Of a stretch of 64,000 nucleotides of DNA, positions 29,799 through 41,174 are shown in pieces. Position 1 is the first letter of the stretch. Every line of letters starts with the position of its first letter. Below the pieces are notes generated by a model. The model saw only the letters and a list, made by a program, of their open reading frames with translations. It searched no databases and was not told the origin of the DNA. This stretch comes from Limnobaculum xujianqingii (GTDB lineage: Bacteria > Pseudomonadota > Gammaproteobacteria > Enterobacterales > Enterobacteriaceae): contig NZ_JABMLK010000001.1 in assembly GCF_013394855.1 (NCBI RefSeq), positions 1,507,501 through 1,571,500 of the forward strand, read 5' to 3'. Position numbers and translations under genes: made by a program.

Positions 29799-30776
29799 AT
29801 GACACTCACTCCCGTAATAGCCATCCATGGCGGCGCTGGCGCTATCACCAGAACAGCAATGACCGCAGAAAAAGAGCAGGAATTTCGTCAGGCACTCTCT
29901 GAGATAGTAACCGCCGGTCAAACCATTCTTGCCGCCGGAGGCAGCGCTCTTGATGCAGTAACGGAAGCTGTGCGATTACTGGAAGAAAATCCTCTGTTCA
30001 ATGCAGGAAAAGGCGCTGTTTTCACCCATGCAGGAACGAATGAGCTGGATGCATCAATTATGGATGGCGCCACGCTAAATGCTGGTGGCGTTGCCGGTGT
30101 GTCTCATATACGTAACCCAATTCTGGCGGCTCGAGCCGTAATGGAACATAGCAGCCACGTATTGTTTATTGGTGATGGCGCTGAAGCATTTGCCAAAACT
30201 CAGGGAATTGAATTTGTAGAGCCTGAATACTACTTCACTGAAGCCCGTTATGAGCAACTCCAACGCGCCCTAAGAGAACAAAGTGGTGCCGTACTGGATC
30301 ACGATGGCGCTACTCAGGCAGCACAAAAGCCACAAAGTGAACCTATCGATCCAGATAAAAAATTCGGCACTGTAGGAGCGGTTGCTATCGATATCCATGG
30401 CAACCTGGCGGCAGCAACCTCTACCGGTGGCATGACCAATAAACAGGTTGGCAGAGTCGGTGATTCACCTCTTATCGGTGCTGGTTGTTATGCCAATAAC
30501 AGCACTGTCGCAGTATCCACTACCGGCACCGGCGAAATGTTTATGAGAACCGTTGCTGCCTATGACGTTTCTGCCATGATGGAATACGCAGGAATGTCAT
30601 TAGAACAAGCAACTAACAGAGTGGTCATGGAAAAATTGCCCGCAATCAATGGACGCGGCGGCTTAATTGCCATCGACTCAAAAGGAAACGTGGTTACTCC
30701 GTTTAATAGTGAAGGAATGTATCGAGGTATCGGTCGCGTGGGGCACGCGGTGTATGTGAATATTTATCGGGATTAG
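29799..30776 (+). CDS. iaaA: IaaA, isoaspartyl peptidase/L-asparaginase
   Basis: A 325-residue Ntn-hydrolase that self-cleaves into alpha and beta subunits. The nucleophilic Thr is the T of KFGTVGAVA (about residue 189), which becomes the N-terminus of the beta chain; GGMTNKQVGRVGDSPLIGAG follows, as in E. coli IaaA. It removes isoaspartyl dipeptides and hydrolyses asparagine. The start at 29799 (MTLTPVIAIHGGAGAI) matches the family; the frame upstream to 29733 adds 22 unconserved residues. E. coli iaaA sits with the gsi glutathione importer; that neighbourhood is absent here. Confidence 0.93.
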   Translation: MTLTPVIAIHGGAGAITRTAMTAEKEQEFRQALSEIVTAGQTILAAGGSALDAVTEAVRLLEENPLFNAGKGAVFTHAGTNELDASIMDGATLNAGGVAGVSHIRNPILAARAVMEHSSHVLFIGDGAEAFAKTQGIEFVEPEYYFTEARYEQLQRALREQSGAVLDHDGATQAAQKPQSEPIDPDKKFGTVGAVAIDIHGNLAAATSTGGMTNKQVGRVGDSPLIGAGCYANNSTVAVSTTGTGEMFMRTVAAYDVSAMMEYAGMSLEQATNRVVMEKLPAINGRGGLIAIDSKGNVVTPFNSEGMYRGIGRVGHAVYVNIYRD

Positions 30777-30780
30777 TGGG

Positions 30781-30798
30781 TGGTGTGGGGATTCGAAC
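30781..30798 (-). other. tRNA 3'-end-like fragment
   Basis: On the minus strand the sequence reads GTTCGAATCCCCACACCA, which looks like a T-loop followed by a tRNA 3' end with CCA. The rest of a tRNA is absent and the acceptor segment is too short for a whole gene. It lies just after the tRNA-Ala terminator, so it may be a remnant of a lost tRNA gene, or chance. Confidence 0.35.
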
Positions 30799-30824
30799 TA
30801 CTTCTATTTTTTTATTAAAACGTA

Positions 30825-30852
30825 AAAAAGCCGACTTTACAGTCGGCTTTTT
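30825..30852 (-). terminator. Terminator of tRNA-Ala
   Basis: AAAAAGCCGACT/AGTCGGCTTTTT stem with a TTAC loop lies seven bases beyond the tRNA 3' end on the minus strand, followed by T residues. Confidence 0.9.
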
Positions 30853-30858
30853 CGAATT

Positions 30859-30934
<76 letters not shown>

Positions 30935-31146
30935 ATATATATCATATGATGTGTATCTGGTAACATCATCAGGACGGGCGCATAATATGAAACATCGGGG
31001 AGGTCTGTCAACGGCTAATTTACAGAATCAGTCTGAATGCTGAAAAAGAGAACAAAGCTGTGAATTTATAGACAGAAAAATACAAAAAGTCAGGCCTTTT
31101 ACAACCCGACTTTCGTTATCAATCCAATAAATTTTTAATAGGTTGA

Positions 31147-32568
31147 TTATTGTTGAGCTTCACGCTCAGCAATAAATGCCAGTGCGCGATCAATACGGGC
31201 CAGACTGCGAGATTTTCCAACCGCATGAACAGTTGCATCAACTGCCGGAGACTGACCGCATCCGGTTACCGCAACACGCAACGGCATACCAACTTTACCC
31301 ATCCCTACTTCCAGTTCAGTAGCAGTGCTTTCAATTGCATGATGCACATTTTCGACGGTCCAGTCACTAATCGCACTTAACTTAATCCGAACCAAATCCA
31401 GAGGCTCTTTAGCTACCGGACGCAGATGTTTCTTCGCTGCATCAGCATCAAACTCATCAAACTCTTCATAAAAATAGCGACAAGACTCAGCCATTTCCTT
31501 CAGGGTCTTACAGCGCTCCCCCAACAGTTGCACTATTTCTACTAACTGCGGACCATTTTGAGTATTAAAACCTTGCTCATGAATATGCCATGATAAATGA
31601 ACAGCAACATACTCTGGCGGCAAATGATTAATATAATGATGGTTTAACCACTGTAACTTTTCAGTATTAAATGCGCTGGCTGATTTGCTAACAGCATCCA
31701 GAGTAAACAGTTGTTTCATTTCGTCAACGCTAAAAATTTCCTGATCGCCATGAGACCAGCCCAGACGAACCAGATAGTTCAGCAGCGCCTCTGGTAAATA
31801 ACCCGCATCACGATATTGCATCACACTGGCAGCGCCATTGCGTTTAGACAGCTTTTGTCCATCATCACCCAGAATCATCGAAACATGCGCATATTCAGGA
31901 ATAGGCGCACCCAGAGCTTTCAGAATATTAATTTGGCGAGGTGTATTATTAATATGGTCTTCCCCACGAATGACATGAGTAATTTCCATATCCCAATCAT
32001 CAACCACTACACAGAAGTTATAGGTTGGAGCGCCATCGGTACGACGGATAATTAAATCGTCCAGCTCCTGGTTGCTGATTTCAATCGGGCCACGGATTTT
32101 GTCATCAAAAATAACTGAGCCTTCCTGTGGGTTCAAAAAACGCACCACATGAGGTTCATTATCAGCATGATTACACTGGTCATGGCGACAATGGCCGTCA
32201 TAACGCGCTTTTTCACCGCGAGCCATTTGCTCTTCACGTAATGCTTCCAGACGCTCTTTAGAGCAATAACACTTATAAGCAGTACCCGCAGTTAACATTT
32301 CATCAATAACCGCATTGTAGCGGTCAAAACGCTTGGTCTGAAAATAAGGACCTTCATCCCAATCAATACCTAACCAGTTCATACCATCCATAATCGCATC
32401 TATTGCTTTTTGGGTTGAGCGTTCCAGGTCAGTATCTTCAATTCGTAAGACAAACTCACCGCCAAAATGACGTGAAAACAGCCAGGAATAAAGCGCGGTA
32501 CGGGCACCACCGACGTGTAAATCACCGGTTGGACTTGGAGCAAAACGTGTTTTTATTTTCATGGACAT
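31147..32568 (-). CDS. gltX: GltX, glutamyl-tRNA synthetase
   Basis: A 473-residue class I synthetase that charges tRNA-Glu. The HIGH-type motif is in [11 protein letters not shown] and the KMSKS-type motif is KLSKRNG (E. coli KLSKRHG). A cysteine-rich zinc site (CYCSKE...CRHDQCNH, about 98-127) is present. The start could be ATG 32568 or the second ATG two codons on (32562), which matches the E. coli N-terminus [10 protein letters not shown]. It is divergent from the tRNA-Val/Lys cluster, as in E. coli. Confidence 0.97.
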   Translation of the reverse strand: MSMKIKTRFAPSPTGDLHVGGARTALYSWLFSRHFGGEFVLRIEDTDLERSTQKAIDAIMDGMNWLGIDWDEGPYFQTKRFDRYNAVIDEMLTAGTAYKCYCSKERLEALREEQMARGEKARYDGHCRHDQCNHADNEPHVVRFLNPQEGSVIFDDKIRGPIEISNQELDDLIIRRTDGAPTYNFCVVVDDWDMEITHVIRGEDHINNTPRQINILKALGAPIPEYAHVSMILGDDGQKLSKRNGAASVMQYRDAGYLPEALLNYLVRLGWSHGDQEIFSVDEMKQLFTLDAVSKSASAFNTEKLQWLNHHYINHLPPEYVAVHLSWHIHEQGFNTQNGPQLVEIVQLLGERCKTLKEMAESCRYFYEEFDEFDADAAKKHLRPVAKEPLDLVRIKLSAISDWTVENVHHAIESTATELEVGMGKVGMPLRVAVTGCGQSPAVDATVHAVGKSRSLARIDRALAFIAEREAQQ

Positions 32569-32764
32569 TGAGCGTTAGCCTTGTTGCAAGATTTAATCAG
32601 CAAAGAGTAATTTGATATCTGTCTTTCGCTATAGTGGGGCACATTCTATCACTCCATGCTGAATCCTCAATGTTCAAGCAGCACTGAAAACAGAGATAAA
32701 TTTAAAAAGTATTTACTATACTGTCTAAAATTACGACGAACAGTCAGTTTCATTCAAAAAATCA

Positions 32765-32792
32765 TTGACTCAGTTGGACGGTTCCCTATAAT
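32765..32792 (+). promoter_or_regulatory. Sigma70 promoter of the tRNA-Val/Lys operon
   Basis: TTGACT (32765-32770), a 16-base spacer and a perfect TATAAT (32787-32792) lie 18 bases before the first tRNA. The C-rich discriminator after the -10 is typical of stringently controlled stable-RNA promoters. Confidence 0.88.
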
Positions 32793-32809
32793 GCACCTCC
32801 ACACGAGAA

Positions 32810-32885
32810 GGGTGATTAGCTCAGTTGGTAGAGCACCTCCTTTACACGGAGGGGGTCGGCGGTTCGAGCCCGTCATCACCCACCA
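32810..32885 (+). tRNA. tRNA-Val (TAC), copy 1
   Basis: 76 bases including CCA, anticodon TAC in the CTCCTTTACACGGAG arm. First of three identical genes; counterpart of E. coli valU/X/Y. Confidence 0.97.
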
Positions 32886-32935
32886 TTCTTGTGTAATGCA
32901 GTAAAAGCGTAGTAAAAATAACAGCATGTAGTTTT

Positions 32936-33011
32936 GGGTGATTAGCTCAGTTGGTAGAGCACCTCCTTTACACGGAGGGGGTCGGCGGTTCGAGCCCGTC
33001 ATCACCCACCA
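32936..33011 (+). tRNA. tRNA-Val (TAC), copy 2
   Basis: 76 bases, identical to copy 1. The 50-base spacer before it resembles the spacer before copy 3, which points to tandem duplication. Confidence 0.97.
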
Positions 33012-33060
33012 TAATTTATGTGGTGTAGTAGAAGCGCAGTAAAATAGCAGTATGTAGTTT

Positions 33061-33136
33061 GGGTGATTAGCTCAGTTGGTAGAGCACCTCCTTTACACGG
33101 AGGGGGTCGGCGGTTCGAGCCCGTCATCACCCACCA
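33061..33136 (+). tRNA. tRNA-Val (TAC), copy 3
   Basis: 76 bases, identical to copies 1 and 2, six bases upstream of tRNA-Lys in the same transcript. Confidence 0.97.
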
Positions 33137-33142
33137 TTAATT

Positions 33143-33218
33143 GGGTCGTTAGCTCAGTCGGTAGAGCAGTTGACTTTTAATCAATTGGTCGCAGGTTCGA
33201 ATCCTGCACGACCCACCA
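33143..33218 (+). tRNA. tRNA-Lys (TTT)
   Basis: 76 bases including CCA, anticodon TTT in the TTGACTTTTAATCAA arm. It closes the Val-Val-Val-Lys operon, as E. coli lysV does. Confidence 0.97.
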
Positions 33219-33249
33219 ATTATGGACAGTTTATAACAAGTTAGAAATG

Positions 33250-33269
33250 GCGCTAAGAGCGCTTTTTTT
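33250..33269 (+). terminator. Terminator after tRNA-Lys
   Basis: GCGCT/AGCGC short GC-rich stem followed by seven T residues, 31 bases after tRNA-Lys. Confidence 0.8.
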
Positions 33270-33287
33270 ATATAAACTTCCAGTATG

Positions 33288-33374
33288 GCCCGGGTGGTGG
33301 AATCGGTAGACACAAGGGATTTAAAATCCCTCGGCGGCAACGCCGTGCGAGTTCAAGTCTCGCCCCGGGCACCA
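33288..33374 (+). tRNA. tRNA-Leu (TAA)
   Basis: 87 bases including CCA, with the long variable arm of leucine tRNAs (CTCGGCGGCAACGCCGT). The anticodon arm GGGATTTAAAATCCC gives anticodon TAA. It lies after the terminator of the Val/Lys operon and so probably has its own transcript; it is not part of the equivalent E. coli cluster. Confidence 0.97.
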
Positions 33375-33473
33375 TTTCAATTTCAGTTATTCCTGTTTAT
33401 CTTCCGCTTCTTTTAGCAATTTCATATCAAAAGTATAAAAAAAGAGCCTGAATAAATCAGACTCTAAATAACC

Positions 33474-33689
33474 CTATACTCGTTTTAATGGCCGGATAAC
33501 ACTATCTAACCCTTCTATCTTTAATGCTAATGTCAGTTCCATCAGTTGTCCTAATGAGCCTGCAGGAAAACCTTTTTTCGCAAACCATAATAGATACTCG
33601 TCAGGTAAATCCACCAACATTCTGCCTTTATATTTACCAAACGGCATTGGCGTGTTGGCAATCTGAAGCAAATGTTCTTTTTCTATCAT
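33474..33689 (-). CDS. ypeB: YpeB, DUF3820 family small protein
   Basis: A 71-residue protein matching E. coli YpeB (MPFGKYKGRMLVDLPDEYLLWFAKKGFP shortened here to its core MPFGKYKGRMLVDLP). The family, DUF3820, has no known function; the FGKYKG-type motif resembles parts of exonuclease-associated domains. It follows ligA by 24 bases on the same strand, as in E. coli. Confidence 0.9.
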   Translation of the reverse strand: MIEKEHLLQIANTPMPFGKYKGRMLVDLPDEYLLWFAKKGFPAGSLGQLMELTLALKIEGLDSVIRPLKRV

Positions 33690-33713
33690 TTCACTAATAT
33701 CCTGTTTATTAGC

Positions 33714-35741
<2,028 letters not shown>

Positions 35742-35753
35742 TCACCGATAGTG

Positions 35754-35782
35754 ATAAAAAAACCCCGACAGGCGGGGGTTTT
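35754..35782 (-). terminator. Terminator between zipA and ligA
   Basis: AAAACCCC/GGGGTTTT stem with a GC-rich interior, followed on the minus strand by a T run. It ends the zipA transcript just upstream of ligA. Confidence 0.8.
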
Positions 35783-35825
35783 ATTGAATAAACAGACAAT
35801 TAAATAACAGCCTTATTCATTATTA

Positions 35826-36728
35826 TTACTTGGATGTATTCTCAAGTACTTCTCTGATTTGGGCTTTATACGTTTCAAGCTTTTGCGGAGTTATCATATG
35901 ACGGGCATCATCCAAAACTACGCCACCAACATCGTCAGCAATGCGTTGTGCTGACTGAAGCATCAGCTTAAAGTTTTGATGAGCATTACCATAAGATGGC
36001 ACCATCATAAACATCGAAATACCCGGCGTTGAAAAATCAGCCATGTTTTCCGGATCAAATGAACCAGGTTTAACCATGTTAGCCAGACTAAACAATACAG
36101 GACCACTTCCTGCAGGATCCACATGGCGATGGAATATACCCATAGCGCCAAACTTAAATCCTGCATGCAAAATACTTTGTAGCAGTACATCTCCAACGAT
36201 ACTACCGCCATTTAATGCAGAAACATGCAATACAATAACCAGTTCCTGTGGTTTATCTGTTAACTGGGCTTTAGTCTCTTCCTGTACCTGCTCCGAAGCA
36301 GCTGTAACCTCAACGGCTTCTGACTCTGCCGCTTTAGATTCTTCAGGGAAAGCCAAAACATCATCAAAAGACATCTGAATTGGTGAAACCTCATCATCTT
36401 CAGGTTCCAGTCCTAATTCAGGCTCTGACTGTTTTAACTCATTAGATACCAATGAGAACTCTGGTAATGGGTCATTATCCACAACCGGTTCTTGGGCAGA
36501 TAAAGGATCGGCTCGAGATACTGAAACTGGGCGCACACGAACTTCTCCAACCCCTTCTTCCAAAGAATCGAAAGGTTTAGAGTTTTCCTGTGTTATCCCA
36601 CGCTTTAGTGGTTTGTCCCGAAAAATTGACGAGCGTTCCTTACGGCTGATCCATAAACCGTGAATTAACAACGCTAAAATTGCTATAGCTCCAACAACTA
36701 TCAATACTAGACGCAAATTCTGCATCAT
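35826..36728 (-). CDS. zipA: ZipA, FtsZ-anchoring division protein
   Basis: A 300-residue bitopic inner-membrane protein that tethers FtsZ to the membrane. An N-terminal anchor (about 4-24, [20 protein letters not shown]), a basic juxtamembrane patch (RKERS) and an acidic linker lead to the C-terminal FtsZ-binding domain (about 165-295; [35 protein letters not shown]). The linker is acidic rather than Pro/Gln-rich, and the protein is somewhat shorter than the 328-residue E. coli form. The MMQNLRL start at 36728 matches E. coli; upstream codons to 36770 are not conserved. Confidence 0.94.
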   Translation of the reverse strand: MMQNLRLVLIVVGAIAILALLIHGLWISRKERSSIFRDKPLKRGITQENSKPFDSLEEGVGEVRVRPVSVSRADPLSAQEPVVDNDPLPEFSLVSNELKQSEPELGLEPEDDEVSPIQMSFDDVLAFPEESKAAESEAVEVTAASEQVQEETKAQLTDKPQELVIVLHVSALNGGSIVGDVLLQSILHAGFKFGAMGIFHRHVDPAGSGPVLFSLANMVKPGSFDPENMADFSTPGISMFMMVPSYGNAHQNFKLMLQSAQRIADDVGGVVLDDARHMITPQKLETYKAQIREVLENTSK

Positions 36729-36945
36729 CGCTATCTCTGCTCTTCTAATACATGCCACCGCGGCAAACATTTACCCTACTAATCTATTTGTCCGCGTATC
36801 CAAGTGCAAGCCCGTGCTTGATTTTATTATCGATAAATACGTTTTTTTACTTTCTTGCTTACTTTTTGGTCTTCACAAAGTTCGCAATGTATTTATCATA
36901 GAATATGATAACCTGATTTGCGTTTATAACTGGAACTTTTAATGC

Positions 36946-37704
36946 ATGACAATACAATCTGATCAATATGGCCAAACCGTTAAAAGTGGCTTTTACTATA
37001 TCACACAAGGCTTTAAGCTTGTTACTCTTCCCGGTATCAAACGCTTTGTCATTCTCCCGCTGTTAATCAATATATTGCTAATCGGTGGGGCATTCTGGTG
37101 GTTATACAATCAGTTAGGTGAGTGGATCCCCTCTATTATGAGTTATGTTCCAAGCTGGCTACAATGGTTAAGTTATTTGCTTTGGCCTGTGGCAGTGATC
37201 ACAATTCTGCTAATTTTTGGTTATATCTTTAGTACCATAGCAAACTGGATTGCTGCGCCATTTAATGGACTGCTGGCAGAAAAACTTGAAGCAAAACTAA
37301 CAGGAAAACCATTACCTGATACCAGCATTATTAAAGATATTCCGCGCATCATGAAGCGCGAATGGCTAAAACTGGTCTATTACCTGCCTCGGGCTCTGCT
37401 GCTGCTGATCCTTTATTTCATTCCAGGTGTTGGCCAAACGATATTTCCTGTTCTGTGGTTTCTGTTCAGCGCCTGGATGCTTTCGATCCAGTACAACGAC
37501 TACCCTTTCGATAACCACAAAGTCAGTTTTAAAGATATGAAACTAACACTGAGCCAGGAAAAAGTTCGAAACATACAGTTCGGCGCAGTCGTCAGTCTGT
37601 TTACCATGATACCGTTTCTTAATCTGTTTATTATGCCGGTTGCCGTGTGTGGTGCGACGGCGATGTGGGTGGAGAGGTATCGGGGGAGACTGATTGGGGA
37701 ATGA
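36946..37704 (+). CDS. cysZ: CysZ, sulfate uptake protein
   Basis: A 252-residue inner-membrane sulfate channel feeding cysteine synthesis. Four hydrophobic segments and the conserved [18 protein letters not shown] and [14 protein letters not shown] ([10 protein letters not shown]) motifs match E. coli CysZ. It diverges from zipA. In E. coli cysK follows directly; here 24 kb of polysaccharide genes lies between. The ribosome-binding site (TGGA) is weak. Confidence 0.96.
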   Translation: MTIQSDQYGQTVKSGFYYITQGFKLVTLPGIKRFVILPLLINILLIGGAFWWLYNQLGEWIPSIMSYVPSWLQWLSYLLWPVAVITILLIFGYIFSTIANWIAAPFNGLLAEKLEAKLTGKPLPDTSIIKDIPRIMKREWLKLVYYLPRALLLLILYFIPGVGQTIFPVLWFLFSAWMLSIQYNDYPFDNHKVSFKDMKLTLSQEKVRNIQFGAVVSLFTMIPFLNLFIMPVAVCGATAMWVERYRGRLIGE

Positions 37705-37969
37705 AAAAATAATAATTTTGATAATTAATCATACAACAATAAAGAATACTTTAAATGCATTCGTTCAATTTTACGATTCAAACCATTTTTATATAAACAA
37801 CTATATATTTTAATAACAATTAACTTTATGTTAAACATCTCCTTTAAGAAAAGAAAGAAGCTAAATTCACAATATATTTAATTAGTTAAAAATAGATAGG
37901 GATAAAAATATCGTATCAATACTTATATATAAAGTACTCACCCTTAGATAATTATTTCAAAGATTCAGA

Positions 37970-38530
37970 TTAGGGTATGTGTCGAATAATTTTTGCTGGA
38001 GCTCCAGCAAGTACAGTATTTGTAGGAAAGGATTTTGTTACAACTGAATTAGCTGCTACAATGACATTATCACCAAGATTAACTCCTGATAAAATTTTCG
38101 CATTATCACCTAACCAAATATTCTTCCCTAAAATAGTTTCTCCTTTAACAATTAAGGGTCTTTCTTTTGGCAGTACACTTAACTCATTGTGATCAAATGA
38201 ATGGTCATGATCAGTGATTAAAACATCACTTCCAATAAGGCAGCCATCACCAATGATTACTTTACATACAGATGCCACATGTACATTTTGACTAAATGAA
38301 ACATTATTGCCAATTCTGATCTCTCCACTATTAATAGCATCAATCCAAGTTTGATTACCCAAATTAACATTATATCCAATGAAAATATTTTGTGTTCCAC
38401 GTAATATAGAATTATCACCAACACACAATTTTTTAGTATTAAACGCTTTTTGATAAAAAAGATTTCTAATTCTTCTATATGGATACCATAACATTCTAAT
38501 AAAAAGAATAAGTGGTCGCTCGTTATGCAC
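37970..38530 (-). CDS. Hexapeptide-repeat O-acetyltransferase (WbbJ-like)
   Basis: A 186-residue left-handed beta-helix acyltransferase. Imperfect hexapeptide repeats run from about 45 to 170 (IRIGNN, VIIGDG, ILGKNI), the catalytic His lies in ITDHDHSFD, and the end AGAPAKIIRHIP is typical. It probably O-acetylates a sugar of the cluster A repeat unit in the cytoplasm. It is the last gene of cluster A, 34 bases after the preceding glycosyltransferase. Confidence 0.85.
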   Translation of the reverse strand: MHNERPLILFIRMLWYPYRRIRNLFYQKAFNTKKLCVGDNSILRGTQNIFIGYNVNLGNQTWIDAINSGEIRIGNNVSFSQNVHVASVCKVIIGDGCLIGSDVLITDHDHSFDHNELSVLPKERPLIVKGETILGKNIWLGDNAKILSGVNLGDNVIVAANSVVTKSFPTNTVLAGAPAKIIRHIP

Positions 38531-38564
38531 TAGTATTACCTCCTAATTCGATAGCAACCTATCA

Positions 38565-39323
38565 TTAATGATGATACTTATTTTTTAAAATTAAAAACCT
38601 AACTATACTTTTAACATGCCAAATAAAACTTTTAGACAATAATTTTCTATTTGAATGCGCAGCCAAGTGGACTGCTTGATATTGAGGATAGTATATAAGC
38701 TCTTTTCCATATATTTTATAAGCTCTATAACAAATATCAATATCCTCACAATACATAAAATATTTTTCATCAAAGCCATTTAATAACTTAAATAATGTAG
38801 CTCTAAACATCATAAAAGAACCTGAAGCCCAATCAACTTTAATTGGTTCTGTAACTTTATTTTTATCAATAATTGTTTTATTGATACCAAAGATATATGA
38901 ACTGATAAAATCAAATAAACTAGGGTAATGCCTTATAGAATTATCATGGTTAATATAATTAAAATCTTTAAAGAGATTAATTGCTGCAAAACAATGAGTG
39001 TTTTTGGTCATATTATTTATTAGTGAGGAAATAACTGATGGCTCAATACTTACATCTGGATTTAAAACAAGAAACCAGTCATCATCATTGAGATCCCTTT
39101 GAAAATAATGATTGAAAACGATATTATTATTCTGTCCAAAACCATACTTTTCTTTATTTGAAAGATAGTTTATTTTATTCTCGTCACACCACTCATTTAA
39201 CCCTGACTCGGCTACATTATCTATAACATAAACAGTAAATAATTTAGCTAATTTTGGCAAGCATTGTAGTCTTTTTATCACAGCAAAATGGTTATGTGAT
39301 ACAACAGAGATTACTACATTCAC
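38565..39323 (-). CDS. GT2 glycosyltransferase, WbbL-like rhamnosyltransferase
   Basis: A 252-residue GT-A fold enzyme that resembles E. coli WbbL, the rhamnosyltransferase of O16 antigen (shared YGFGQNNNI, LNPDV, VDWASGSFM and KYFMYCEDIDICYR-type segments). The metal-binding motif is LNPDVS near residue 90. It probably transfers rhamnose made by RfbC/RfbD, perhaps onto WecA-made GlcNAc-PP-undecaprenol. Its ATG overlaps the stop of the preceding gene by four bases. Confidence 0.85.
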   Translation of the reverse strand: MNVVISVVSHNHFAVIKRLQCLPKLAKLFTVYVIDNVAESGLNEWCDENKINYLSNKEKYGFGQNNNIVFNHYFQRDLNDDDWFLVLNPDVSIEPSVISSLINNMTKNTHCFAAINLFKDFNYINHDNSIRHYPSLFDFISSYIFGINKTIIDKNKVTEPIKVDWASGSFMMFRATLFKLLNGFDEKYFMYCEDIDICYRAYKIYGKELIYYPQYQAVHLAAHSNRKLLSKSFIWHVKSIVRFLILKNKYHH

Positions 39324-40333
39324 GTTATTGCACCTTTAATTATATCTTTGGCATATTTTAGCCACAACTCATGCTCACTCTTTAAAGTTAGCTCTCTAAT
39401 ATTTAAATCCCCAGAGTTTTCAGACCCAAGTATACTTATATTGCTAAGTTGATTAAAAATAATAGTAGAAATCTCATTTTCATCACAATCATAGTCAACA
39501 ATACTTATACAATCAGAATCTAATTTCTGTAAAAATAATGCCGATGGAATAGCAGTAGAAATAACATAATTACCAGCTACATAAGCTTCAAGATTTGGCA
39601 AGCCCAACCCTTCCCATTTAGATAAACATATAAATATTTTTGATTGCATCAACAAAGAAAAGAATTCACTTCTTGATTGGTTTCTGATGATGAAATTAAA
39701 TTTCTCATCTTGTCTTGATGCATTAATTGCCAGAACATTAACTCCTTGAGCATATAACAAACGCATAACCTCAAGCGTCTTTTTGGGATTTTTATATTCC
39801 CCATCACGTATAATTGCCACAACATCATAGTGAAACTTGCTATTTGTATCCCTGTCATATTTAAAAGCTTCAGCTATATAAGGGAAACCTATAACAGGTG
39901 TACTTATTTGTAACAAATCCGCTAGAGTCTGATTCGTTACAATGACATTTTTCGCAGTCAGATAATTCTTCCAAAAAAAACGGCCTAGCCATTTTAAACG
40001 ATTAGGATAAAAATCAACCTCAATATCTTGAATCAAAGCATACTTGGATTTTTTAATAAAATTAAATACTGATGTTAAATGATGTGTGGCAACATAATTT
40101 TTCAAAAATAATGCATGCAAAGAAAGTAAAAAAAATGCTGTTATATTCGCTAAAGAATTTAAAATACCTCTGGTTGGCTTAACCAATTTAACATCGTTGA
40201 CATGAAGAATACTAAAGCCAGAGCAACAATAAACATCTATTGTATGAGATGAAAGGTGTCGCGCTAATTCTAAACTTACTAAGTTCCCTCCAGATAAAGC
40301 AAACCTAGGAATTGAAAAATATATTTTCGTCAC
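39320..40333 (-). CDS. GT4-type glycosyltransferase
   Basis: A 337-residue GT-B fold protein. The N-terminal FALSGGNLVSLELARHLSS is the acceptor-domain glycine-rich region; the C-terminal SKWEGLGLPNLEAYVAG is the E-x7-E nucleotide-sugar motif. The sugar is not predictable. It overlaps the next gene (four bases) and follows the previous one by four bases. Confidence 0.82.
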   Translation of the reverse strand: MTKIYFSIPRFALSGGNLVSLELARHLSSHTIDVYCCSGFSILHVNDVKLVKPTRGILNSLANITAFFLLSLHALFLKNYVATHHLTSVFNFIKKSKYALIQDIEVDFYPNRLKWLGRFFWKNYLTAKNVIVTNQTLADLLQISTPVIGFPYIAEAFKYDRDTNSKFHYDVVAIIRDGEYKNPKKTLEVMRLLYAQGVNVLAINASRQDEKFNFIIRNQSRSEFFSLLMQSKIFICLSKWEGLGLPNLEAYVAGNYVISTAIPSALFLQKLDSDCISIVDYDCDENEISTIIFNQLSNISILGSENSGDLNIRELTLKSEHELWLKYAKDIIKGAIT

Positions 40334-40337
40334 CTCA

Positions 40338-41174
40338 CTACCCCCATAAATATTTCCAATCCCTATATTTCAAAGCCATATAAAATCTGTGGATTACGAA
40401 ATATGAAGTAACCATTAATTTCTTAAAAACTGTATCCCCAAAAACTATCGTTTTTGATTTGATCATCTCTTTATATCTTAGCCTTAATTTTTCGGAGTTT
40501 TCATTCAATGTTGATAATGTCAAATGGTGATTAAAACTGTATTTCATAACATACATCTTTCCTAAATAACGCCTGGCGTGACGCATAATATCGTCATCAG
40601 TACAATAATTTCTTATACTTGGATTATATGAAAAATCAGTTCTTACCACAAAATCAAGGCAAATAATCATTCCACTATTAATAGCCGAAATATCTAATCG
40701 AGTAAATCCATAAGGTGGCACATCGAAATATGAACCTTTGACAAAAAATATACGTGTAGGACTTACAACTTTAGAATGATAATAAATAATTGGTAGAATG
40801 ATATCAGGCGAAAACTCCGTTATAACTTGCTCAAGCTCAGAAAAATAAGCAATATCAAACTCTGAATCTTGATCAAGCAAAATAACATAATCACTACCTC
40901 CCTTAATATTACTGAGAGTCTTGTTATACAATGCTGATAACGCAACGTTTTCTGGTGTATTAATATACTGGACATTAACATTTAATCGTTCAAAATCAGC
41001 AATAACCAAATCAACATTATCGCTATTAAAATTTTTTTCGCTATTATCCCAAAAAATTACATCATAATTTATTTTTGTTTTTTCCACAATCGAGAATGAT
41101 GTAACTAATGATTTATATGTTTCAGTATAGAGAATATTTTCATTATAAATTACAACAAGAATACTAATTTTCAT
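40338..41174 (-). CDS. GT2 glycosyltransferase (rhamnosyltransferase-like)
   Basis: A 278-residue GT-A fold enzyme with the nucleotide-binding start ISILVVIYNE, the metal motif LLDQDSEF (about 97-104) and YCTDDDIMRHAR. DQDS-containing proteins of this size are often rhamnosyltransferases in O-antigen clusters; the linkage is unknown. It overlaps the wzy gene by 11 bases. Confidence 0.8.
   Translation of the reverse strand: MKISILVVIYNENILYTETYKSLVTSFSIVEKTKINYDVIFWDNSEKNFNSDNVDLVIADFERLNVNVQYINTPENVALSALYNKTLSNIKGGSDYVILLDQDSEFDIAYFSELEQVITEFSPDIILPIIYYHSKVVSPTRIFFVKGSYFDVPPYGFTRLDISAINSGMIICLDFVVRTDFSYNPSIRNYCTDDDIMRHARRYLGKMYVMKYSFNHHLTLSTLNENSEKLRLRYKEMIKSKTIVFGDTVFKKLMVTSYFVIHRFYMALKYRDWKYLWG

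Noticed and set aside
32754..33005. Open frame with internal repeated peptide (MTGSNRRPPPCKGGALPTE)
   Set aside because: It is the antisense translation of two tRNA-Val genes.
32810..33136. Regularly spaced direct repeats suggestive of a CRISPR array
   Set aside because: The repeats are three complete 76-base tRNA-Val genes; no CRISPR repeats or cas genes are visible in the window.
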